NCBI GenBank assembly: GCA_002702965.1
Contig: PADE01000080.1
Location: 24,719 to 31,029, forward strand
DNA length: 6,311 nt
Reading direction: 5' to 3'
DNA from: Planctomycetaceae bacterium
GTDB lineage: Bacteria > Planctomycetota > Planctomycetia > Pirellulales > Pirellulaceae
Made by a program: the position numbers and the translations under genes. Below the pieces are notes generated by a model. The model ran no database searches, had not been told where the DNA came from, and saw nothing but the letters and a program-made list of their open reading frames with translations. Each line of letters begins with the position of its first letter. The first letter of the stretch is position 1. Below, piece after piece: positions 1-5,519 of this stretch.

Positions 1-1
1 C

Positions 2-25
2 TGGCTGGACTTCAGCGACCGCTAA
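2..25 (+). CDS. Possible last codons of a convergent gene (partial, 5' end outside window)
   Basis: Reading plus-strand frame 2 gives W-L-D-F-S-D-R followed by TAA at 23-25. Every sense codon ends in G or C, as expected for a coding stretch in this genome, and the peptide looks like a natural protein C-terminus. If real, the gene runs toward nadB and ends about 85 bp from the nadB stop codon, so the two would be convergent. Seven codons are too few to identify a product, and chance is a serious alternative. Confidence 0.33.
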   Translation, partial: WLDFSDR

Positions 26-109
26 GGGGCGCAGATTTTCCCCAGATTGTGGAATCCGACGACGGCAGCCGGGGAGGCGGTAATCGGTCGGCAGGGTCAC
101 AACGGTCGG
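26..109. other. Short intergenic gap downstream of nadB
   Basis: This non-coding stretch separates the nadB stop codon from the possible convergent gene end. It contains an 8-bp direct repeat, cggtcggc, at 85-92 and 103-110. It also has a weak GGGG/CCCC pairing around 27-43. Neither is followed by a T-tract on either strand, so I cannot point to an intrinsic terminator for nadB. Confidence 0.4.
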
Positions 110-1759
110 CTATTGTGGTCGGGGTGGCATTTCTTGGAACGCCGACTCTAACTGGGGCGAAGTCGTGTGGTGGAAGACCACATGTCGCTTCCAGTGGATG
201 TCATCGGGTTCTGGGAAATCGGTGCGCAGATGGACGCCGCGGGATTCCTCGCGACAGCTGGCGGCCGCAACCATCAACCTCGCGATGGTCAACAGATTTT
301 GCAGCTCCCAACCACTTTGCGAATCGAATTGTCGCACAAGCACGTAGCGACACCATTGCTCGATCGTGTGTCTCGCGTCTTCCAGGCCTGTCGCGTCACG
401 TCGAACTCCTACCGATCGCCACATCAAGCTCTGGAGACTATTCCGGATATCGGCTAAGTCGAGTGCTTCTGCCGGCTGCGGCGTGGCAGTGTAACCGATG
501 GGTGGCGCGCGGAAATCATCGGACTGCGCAGCGGCGGCGTGGGAGGCTCCCTCGCCGGCGCGGCTACCGTACACGAGGCTCTCCAACAAGCTGTTCGATG
601 CCAGCCGATTGGCTCCATGCAGACCACTGGAGGTCACTTCGCCGGCCGCCCAGAGGCCGGCGACTTTTGTGCGCCCATCTTCGTCAACGGTCACGCCACC
701 GATCATGTAGTGCGCACCGGGGCGGACGGGGATTGGGTCGCGGGTTACGTCGATGCCGAATTCTTCGCAGGTGTGGGTAATTCCTGGAAATCGAGACCGG
801 ACGAACCGCGCGTCCAGGTGGCTGAGGTCGAGATAGACACACGGATGCTGTGTCTGTTGCATCTGAGTGACAATGGCCTGCGAGACAACGTCGCGCGGCG
901 CTAGCTCTCGTCGTGGGTCATACGCTGCCATAAACCGTGTGCCGTTTCGGTCGACCAGATGTCCGCCCTCGCCACGAGTCGCCTCGGTAATCAGGCTGCG
1001 GCTGGTGCCGGCGATGTACAGGACGGTTGGATGGAACTGCAGGAACTCGAGATCACGCAATTCTCCGCCAGCGCGAAATGCCAAGGCGTGTCCGTCTGCG
1101 GTTGCGACTTGCGGGTTGGTCGATTCGCGGTACAGCTGTCCGCCACCACCCGTACAGAGGATCACCTGCTTGGCCCAGACGAGCGCCATTCCATGTCGCG
1201 TCGCGACCACCGCGCCCCGACACACTCCGTCGTAGGTCACCAGGTCGATGGTAAAGGTGTTTTCCCAAAGCCGTACATGTGGAAGTCGGCGGGTCCAGGA
1301 AATCACCGCTCGCATGACCTCTTTGCCAGTGGCGTCTCCTAAGGCGTGCACGACTCGATGGCGGCGATGGCCACCTTCGCGACCCAATTCAAGTTCGCCA
1401 TTCTCCTCGTCGAATCGGGTTCCCCAGCGAATCAACTGCTGGATGTGGCGGGGTGCTTCACGCACGACCATTTCGACGACTTCGTGATGGCACAAGTCGC
1501 CACCGACCGCCACGGTGTCAGCCGCATGGTCTTCAAAGCGGTCTTCCGGGTCGAGTACACCTGCGATGCCCCCTTGAGCGTAGTTGCTGCTGGACTGGCG
1601 CAGGTCATCTTTGGTAATGACCAGCACCTCTTGTTTGCTGGCGACCGCGTTCGCCGCCCGCAGGCCGGCGAGCCCTGCCCCGATGATCAAGATATCCGTG
1701 AAGTGATGCGGGAGACGCTTAGGATCAAACGCCGCGAGGTACCGGAGCGTTTCGGTCAC
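110..1759 (-). CDS. nadB: L-aspartate oxidase (quinolinate synthase B), complete
   Basis: This is a cytoplasmic flavoenzyme that oxidises L-aspartate to iminoaspartate, using oxygen or fumarate as electron acceptor. NadA then condenses the product to quinolinate for NAD synthesis. The 549 residues are close to the 540 of E. coli NadB. The dinucleotide-binding motif GAGLAGL is at 27-33. It is followed by SSSNYAQGGIAG (57-68), REGGH (127-131), QFHPT (241-245), LAPRD (286-290), AHYMIGG (349-355), GEVTSSGLHGANR (373-385) and ASNSLLE (387-393). Counterparts of the E. coli active-site residues Glu121, His244, Arg290, His351 and Arg386 are E128, H243, R289, H350 and R385, so the enzyme should be active. 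The GLHGANR/SNSLLE motif and the REGGH loop favour NadB over succinate dehydrogenase or fumarate reductase flavoproteins. The start is GTG (1759-1757). An in-frame TGA lies at 1768-1766, and no ATG, GTG or TTG codon occurs between this GTG and the FAD motif. The start overlaps the upstream gene's stop as GTGA, with no clear Shine-Dalgarno sequence, which suggests translational coupling. NadA and NadC are not visible here. Confidence 0.97.
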   Translation of the reverse strand: MTETLRYLAAFDPKRLPHHFTDILIIGAGLAGLRAANAVASKQEVLVITKDDLRQSSSNYAQGGIAGVLDPEDRFEDHAADTVAVGGDLCHHEVVEMVVREAPRHIQQLIRWGTRFDEENGELELGREGGHRRHRVVHALGDATGKEVMRAVISWTRRLPHVRLWENTFTIDLVTYDGVCRGAVVATRHGMALVWAKQVILCTGGGGQLYRESTNPQVATADGHALAFRAGGELRDLEFLQFHPTVLYIAGTSRSLITEATRGEGGHLVDRNGTRFMAAYDPRRELAPRDVVSQAIVTQMQQTQHPCVYLDLSHLDARFVRSRFPGITHTCEEFGIDVTRDPIPVRPGAHYMIGGVTVDEDGRTKVAGLWAAGEVTSSGLHGANRLASNSLLESLVYGSRAGEGASHAAAAQSDDFRAPPIGYTATPQPAEALDLADIRNSLQSLMWRSVGVRRDATGLEDARHTIEQWCRYVLVRQFDSQSGWELQNLLTIARLMVAAASCREESRGVHLRTDFPEPDDIHWKRHVVFHHTTSPQLESAFQEMPPRPQ

Positions 1760-4700
1760 GGAGACTCATTCGGGGTTCGGGAGACACTACGTTTGTACGC
1801 GTTGAACTTCTTCCGCAAACCGGGCGGCGGCGCGAAGCGGCCTCCCGGGTCGCGCAGGCGGCCGATTTTTTCCGTTTGCCTGGTTTGTTGTTTGACACGA
1901 GTGCCTTGAGTCTTCAGCCCGAGACTCCGCAGCGCCTGCTGGAACTCATGTTTGCCTGTTGGAGTTGCGGCGTTTTGCTTTAACTGTTTCCAACGGCGGA
2001 CGAATTGCTTGATGTCCTCTTCGCTCCAATTGAGTTTCTTGAGCAACTTGGGATCGGGATTCTCTTGTTGATCGGCAAGTTTTTCGAGCACTAAATCGGT
2101 GGCTTTTCGGGCGTACTCGAGGTTGGGTTGATCCCCACCAGCGACCTCGCCGTGGCCATCGCCGGATTGGCTTTGGGAATTGGACGGGATCCCTCCGCCC
2201 TGGGGGTTTCCATGGGGCTGGCCGCGTTGTTCACCAGGTTGTTCGAGTTGAGACTGGTTCGGTTCACCGGGTTCGGATGGTGGCTGGTTTTGCCCGTTGG
2301 CGGGGGCATTACCATCCGACCCTTCAGACGACCGTTGCTGGGCGTCACCCGCTCGGTCTTGCTGGTTCGTGCTGGCATTCGATGGCCGCTCGGTTGGACC
2401 GTCTGTTTGCTCCCCGTCTCGCTGATTGTCCGTGGAGCTTGGAGAGGCGCCCGGTTTTGGCGTTGCACCTGCACTGGGGTCTTTGTCGGGTGTGGCCTCA
2501 CCGGGTGCCGTCGGATCGCTCCGAGGCGGTTGGCCGACGTCTTGTGACCGCTTGTCCGGGGACGTCTCTTGGTGATCGGCCGGGTTGTTTGTCGCCTCAT
2601 CGGAAGAATCGCCGACCGCCTGTTGCGGGTCCGTTTGGGGTTTGCGATCCACCGGTCTCTTCGAGTCCGTTCGGTTGGAACCGGGTTGCTTTTGGTTTTG
2701 CTCGCCACTCGGTGATTTGCTGGCCCCAGGGTTCGTGTCTGTGGCCGGTGTTTGCGACTTGTTCGATGCTTCATCGTTCCGAGAACGAGTCGGCGGCTGC
2801 TTGGAACCACCCGGGCTGCCATCCTCGGGTGGAGTTGCCACACCCTCGTCTGTGGAGTCACCACTGGCTGGGGTTTGCTGTGCACCGGCCTCGCCGGGAG
2901 TGGGCGCGTTTTTTCGATCCGCCGGATCTGCTTCACCGGAATCGGATTGCGGCGAGGTCTGCGACGGATCGACAGCTGGCTCGTCGCCGGCGGGATGACG
3001 ATCGTCGGACGTCGTGTCTGAAGGTGGTCCGGATTCGGAGCGGGGGTCGGCCGAGTCGTGCAAATTGCCGGGATCCGTTCCCGCGTCAGCTTGCTCGCGG
3101 AGATGCTCCAGTACCCGCTCGACCACTTCACCATCATGCGAGGGGGGGCGCTGATGAGGGCGCCCGCCGTCCGCCCCGCCGGTTGCTTCACCATCGGGCG
3201 GCGCGGAAGTTCCGGTTGAGTCGGTGGAAGAACCACCTTCACCGGCGGATGTTCCGTCGCCCTCGTCTGCGGGCGGGGAACCTGCCGAGTCGTCCGGTCC
3301 CGTTGGCGGCGATCCGGATGTGGGGGACCCGGTCGCGTTTGAATCTCCCGTCGTTTCTTCCTCAGAACCGGCGTCGGAATTCGATTCCGACGCTTGCTCC
3401 GGCGAGTCCGAGTCCGAGTCCGAGTCCTGCTGGCCGTCGGCCTGTTCGGGTTTCGCGTCAGTAGGCTCTGGTGCTGCAGACCCGTCTTTCGAAGCTGTTG
3501 GTGAATCCGAGCTATCGCCGGAGTCTTGATCGGCGGATTGATTCTCTACATCGGATGAGTTCTTTTCGTCTTGGACTGAATCCGTTTGCCCAGATTTCTC
3601 GGACGTCCGCGCGGCGTTGGTGGCCGCCGGTACGATGTGGATGCGGTATCTGGGAGTCGGCCTCGTGTTGGGACGGGGCTCACCGGTCTCTGGATCGGCT
3701 CGATTGTCTTCAGCGAGTGCCCACAGGGTGACTTGATCGCCGGAACGCAGGCCTAGCTTGCGCGGGATGAATTGGTAGGAGCTGACGACCTGACCGGTAC
3801 GTCCCTGCGCGTCGTCTACCAAATCCTGTGACAGAATTGACTCGCTTCCGGCAGCGGCTCGCAAGCGTACTCGCCTCAGACCATAGTCGGGATCGAGGGC
3901 GCGGACTTCAATTTTCTGTTCTCCGTCTTCGGGAAGTTCGATTGTGCGCGATGTCGGAACGAGCATCTCGATTTCCGGCGCGATGTCGCTTAGCACGTCA
4001 ATCCGATGGCGAATGGTCTCCCGATTAGGCTCACCGTCGAAATTGTAGAATCGAATGCCGTACTCGCGTGGCAGCACCTTGCCGGAGCGAACGCTCGGCA
4101 ATCGAAAGCTCCGCTCACAGCGGTCCTGGTCACAACGCATCGCTCGTGGGGAGATCGGTGCATCGGGTATACCTGTGATCAACTCAATGAATGCGGATTG
4201 AATAGGCTGGTTGGCGTGGCCGTGTACAGTAATACGCGTCCCTTCGACGGCCTGAATGTTCGCATCTCCGACGACCGTTTGGTCGGGAAGTCGCGTATAG
4301 GCAGGAAACACGTAGTCCAGGCGTTCAACGGTGATCACCGGTGCGGGCGTTACTTCAAGGACGTACTGTTGGCTGGTCACATCACCGGCCTGGATCGAGT
4401 ACGCGAGGCTCAATTGCATGCCCTCAGATGTCGACGGCAAGGTCGCTTCGCGCTGCTGAGTGCTGGTATTCCAGTCCATCGCGAGCGTCTGGTCGACTAG
4501 CTGTCCATCGACGCTGGCATACTGCAGCGTCACTGGTTCGTTGCGACCAATCCCCGAGATTCCGGCGGCAATCGTGACAAAATGTCCTTGGTAGGCTGCG
4601 CGCTCCCCGGGGGGTACCGAAAAGCGGATTGGACCGTTGAGCTCGGCGCGATGGTGTTCGCGAATCGCCAAGATGCTGGCGCGTGCTGGACGCTCAATGT

Positions 4701-5292
4701 TCTTCCAAGGAACCGCCACGCGTGAGATTGACTGAAAAGGGTCTTTGGGGGACAAGATTTTATAGACACCCATTAGCGTGACGATCGCTGCCAGTGCATA
4801 ACCGATCTTCAGGGTGGTGCGGCGGTCGACCGCGTCGTCAACGGAGATCGCAGCCAGGTCCGTCGCGGCTTTGCGTTGAAGGGCCAGAAACACAAGGCTT
4901 CGATGGCTTCGCTCGTCTCGCCGAAACGTGAGGAAGTTGATCAGGCTGTTCTTGAGTGCGGGTTCATGTTGTTCGATGGCGCGCGCCGCGAACACAGGAT
5001 TGATACGACGCATCACCAGTGGCAGCAGAAAACCCATGGCGTAGATGACCACGCCGCTCAGCAGCGCGATGAGCGCCAGCGAGCGACCCCACGATCCTAG
5101 GTCAATTACCCAATGATCAAGGAGCGTTACCGCTAGCAGGAATGAGAGTACGCCGATCACCAGTAGCATCGCGCGGCTCATTAGGTCCGTCAGTTTGACC
5201 TGACGTCGTGCGATTCCCAGTTGTCGGTCGATCAGGTCCGCATGCTGGTCCGCCGGTACCGGATGTCGTGGCGCTGTGCTGCCAGTGGCCAT
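1756..5292 (-). CDS. Large membrane-anchored DUF4175-like protein with disordered linker and basic C-terminal domain
   Basis: The 1178-residue protein resembles planctomycete proteins that have been annotated as DUF4175-like or, misleadingly, 'circumsporozoite protein'. Its function is unknown. Membrane segments lie near residues 41-59, 71-93 and 162-180. Arg-rich flanks (ARR and SR before the first, MRR after the second) place the N-terminus and the 94-160 loop in the cytoplasm and everything after about 181 outside. Residues 181-555 look like beta-rich, Ig-like domains, with stretches such as TPAPVITVERLDYVFPAY (315-332) and ALDPDYGLRRVRL (465-477). Residues 561-1056 are low-complexity, rich in S, D, E, P, G, Q, N and T. 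Residues 1057-1178 form a small basic domain, beginning LEYARKATDLVLEKL and continuing with LNWSEEDIKQFVRRWKQL. The only cysteines are C387 and C392. The start is ATG, preceded by GGTGAG five bases upstream. An in-frame TGA at 5301-5299 rules out extension. Family members often sit beside MoxR ATPase and DUF58 genes, but neither is visible here; the next gene is nadB, which overlaps by 4 bp. The reading frame is certain; the family label is from recall. Confidence 0.9.
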   Translation of the reverse strand: MATGSTAPRHPVPADQHADLIDRQLGIARRQVKLTDLMSRAMLLVIGVLSFLLAVTLLDHWVIDLGSWGRSLALIALLSGVVIYAMGFLLPLVMRRINPVFAARAIEQHEPALKNSLINFLTFRRDERSHRSLVFLALQRKAATDLAAISVDDAVDRRTTLKIGYALAAIVTLMGVYKILSPKDPFQSISRVAVPWKNIERPARASILAIREHHRAELNGPIRFSVPPGERAAYQGHFVTIAAGISGIGRNEPVTLQYASVDGQLVDQTLAMDWNTSTQQREATLPSTSEGMQLSLAYSIQAGDVTSQQYVLEVTPAPVITVERLDYVFPAYTRLPDQTVVGDANIQAVEGTRITVHGHANQPIQSAFIELITGIPDAPISPRAMRCDQDRCERSFRLPSVRSGKVLPREYGIRFYNFDGEPNRETIRHRIDVLSDIAPEIEMLVPTSRTIELPEDGEQKIEVRALDPDYGLRRVRLRAAAGSESILSQDLVDDAQGRTGQVVSSYQFIPRKLGLRSGDQVTLWALAEDNRADPETGEPRPNTRPTPRYRIHIVPAATNAARTSEKSGQTDSVQDEKNSSDVENQSADQDSGDSSDSPTASKDGSAAPEPTDAKPEQADGQQDSDSDSDSPEQASESNSDAGSEEETTGDSNATGSPTSGSPPTGPDDSAGSPPADEGDGTSAGEGGSSTDSTGTSAPPDGEATGGADGGRPHQRPPSHDGEVVERVLEHLREQADAGTDPGNLHDSADPRSESGPPSDTTSDDRHPAGDEPAVDPSQTSPQSDSGEADPADRKNAPTPGEAGAQQTPASGDSTDEGVATPPEDGSPGGSKQPPTRSRNDEASNKSQTPATDTNPGASKSPSGEQNQKQPGSNRTDSKRPVDRKPQTDPQQAVGDSSDEATNNPADHQETSPDKRSQDVGQPPRSDPTAPGEATPDKDPSAGATPKPGASPSSTDNQRDGEQTDGPTERPSNASTNQQDRAGDAQQRSSEGSDGNAPANGQNQPPSEPGEPNQSQLEQPGEQRGQPHGNPQGGGIPSNSQSQSGDGHGEVAGGDQPNLEYARKATDLVLEKLADQQENPDPKLLKKLNWSEEDIKQFVRRWKQLKQNAATPTGKHEFQQALRSLGLKTQGTRVKQQTRQTEKIGRLRDPGGRFAPPPGLRKKFNAYKRSVSRTPNESP
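2125..3612 (-). other. Region encoding a ~500-residue disordered linker
   Basis: This segment encodes residues 561-1056 of the large membrane protein. By reading, it has no Phe, Tyr, Trp or Cys from just after Y549 to Y1060, and very few aliphatic residues. The first part (about 565-700) is acidic and Ser/Asp/Glu-rich, including DSDSDSDS at 623-630. The later part is richer in Pro, Gln, Asn, Lys and Arg. One short break in the low complexity occurs at about 719-735 (DGEVVERVLEHLREQA), which could form an amphipathic helix. The composition suggests an extended, flexible spacer between the membrane-proximal domains and the C-terminal domain. The same DNA produces long spurious reading frames in other frames. 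Confidence 0.8.
3404..3427 (-). repeat. Four-copy hexanucleotide tandem repeat within the large protein gene
   Basis: The plus strand reads gagtcc four times in a row. On the coding strand this is GAC TCG repeated and encodes (Asp-Ser)4 in the acidic part of the linker. Copy-number change in 6-bp steps would add or remove Asp-Ser pairs without shifting the frame. At 24 bp it is short, and simple composition bias could explain it. Confidence 0.75.
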
Positions 5293-5297
5293 CGGAA

Positions 5298-5303
5298 CTC
5301 ACC
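5298..5303 (-). promoter_or_regulatory. Shine-Dalgarno-like site for the large membrane protein
   Basis: The coding strand reads GGTGAG five bases before the ATG at 5292. GGTGA is part of the sequence complementary to the 3' end of 16S rRNA, and the spacing is normal. The in-frame TGA at 5301-5299 falls inside this site, so translation cannot begin further upstream in this frame. Many planctomycete genes lack strong ribosome binding sites, so this modest match still supports the chosen start. Confidence 0.5.
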
Positions 5304-5362
5304 GTTTGTTCATGGAATGGGTGGACACCACCACGAGTGATCTCAGTGCTAGTCGAGGGGGC

Positions 5363-5390
5363 CCAGACTCTATTAGCTAGATTCTATTAG
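5363..5390 (-). repeat. Tandem pair of 14-bp direct repeats in the leader
   Basis: On the coding strand the units read CTAATAGAATCTAG and CTAATAGAGTCTGG, directly abutting, with 12 of 14 positions identical. They lie 71-98 bases upstream of the start codon of the large protein. Tandem AT-rich units at a promoter position could be an operator for a regulator that binds direct repeats. They could equally be a small local duplication. The first unit overlaps the best -10-like hexamer. Confidence 0.6.
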
Positions 5391-5408
5391 ATCGACACTG
5401 CGTGTCGG
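5381..5408 (-). promoter_or_regulatory. Candidate sigma-70-like promoter for the large protein and nadB
   Basis: On the coding strand, CCGACA (5408-5403) matches four of the six TTGACA positions. After a 16-bp spacer comes TAGAAT (5386-5381), matching five of the six TATAAT positions. Transcription would begin roughly 80 bases before the start codon of the large protein and could continue through nadB. The inverted repeat and the tandem repeat both overlap these elements. Because the -35 match is poor and planctomycete promoters are not well defined, this is a tentative call. Confidence 0.3.
5393..5407. repeat. Perfect 6-bp inverted repeat, possible operator
   Basis: The sequence is cgacac-tgc-gtgtcg, two exact 6-bp arms around three bases. 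It overlaps the candidate -35 element and sits two bases upstream, in the direction of transcription, of the tandem repeat. A dyad at this position could bind a dimeric repressor or form a small hairpin. At six base pairs per arm, chance occurrence is possible. Confidence 0.4.
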
Positions 5409-5475
5409 TGAGCTGAATCGCGGGATTCCAGTACCGACGGACAACCGAAATTTCGAAAGAGGATCGCCAATCCCT

Positions 5476-5481
5476 AGTATA
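5476..5481 (-). promoter_or_regulatory. Isolated -10-like hexamer downstream of the LRR gene
   Basis: The coding strand reads TATACT, five of six positions matching TATAAT, about 40 bases after the LRR stop codon. No TTGACA-like hexamer occurs at 16-18 bases upstream, and no extended -10 TG precedes it. It could be an alternative, weaker start for the large protein transcript, or simply chance. Confidence 0.2.
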
Positions 5482-5519
5482 GCCGGAGAATGGGTTGCAT
5501 CGGCCCGGGCAATAATCCC

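Larger units (their letters stand above)
5293..5519 (-). other. Intergenic leader between the LRR gene and the large membrane protein gene
   Basis: This 227-bp gap is between two same-direction genes and is the only place in the window large enough for a promoter serving the large protein and nadB. It is more AT-rich in patches than the flanking genes. It holds a tandem 14-bp repeat, a 6-bp inverted repeat, two -10-like hexamers and a Shine-Dalgarno-like site, each listed separately. It also has a small hairpin (ggtgg-aca-ccacc, 5320-5332) in the likely 5' leader and a 10-bp perfect palindrome, cgaaatttcg, at 5446-5455. I found no convincing intrinsic terminator for the LRR gene: the GAATC/GATTC stem at 5415-5428 lacks a following T-run. 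Confidence 0.6.

Noticed and set aside
85..110. Direct repeat cggtcggc at 85-92 and 103-110 as a possible attachment site or regulatory repeat.
   Set aside because: Eight bases in GC-rich DNA is expected by chance, one copy touches the nadB stop codon, and no integrase or mobile element is present.
49..780. Plus-strand frame of 243 codons over the 3' end of nadB, plus others at 539-904 and 1346-1909.
   Set aside because: They are antisense to a gene whose catalytic motifs are all intact, and their translations show no recognisable motif.
2091..3242. Second minus-strand frame of 383 codons in the linker region.
   Set aside because: It is a shifted frame of the same repetitive GC-rich coding DNA, rich in Arg, Pro and Thr. 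The main frame is supported by membrane segments before it and a compact domain after it.
2277..3464. Long plus-strand reading frame (395 codons) opposite the large membrane protein gene.
   Set aside because: It is antisense to the low-complexity linker. The translation is rich in Arg, Pro and His with no domain pattern, whereas the minus frame continues seamlessly into domains on both sides.
1756..5292. The name 'circumsporozoite protein' for the large gene.
   Set aside because: Any similarity to the malaria surface protein would come from low-complexity repeats only. The membrane segments and flanking domains are bacterial and unrelated.
5415..5428. GAATC-gcgg-GATTC stem as an intrinsic terminator for the LRR gene.
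   Set aside because: The stem is only five pairs, is not GC-rich, and is not followed by a T-run on the minus strand.
5446..5455. Perfect 10-bp palindrome cgaaatttcg in the leader.
   Set aside because: It is short, AT-centred and isolated, with no second copy nearby, so it is not convincing as an operator.
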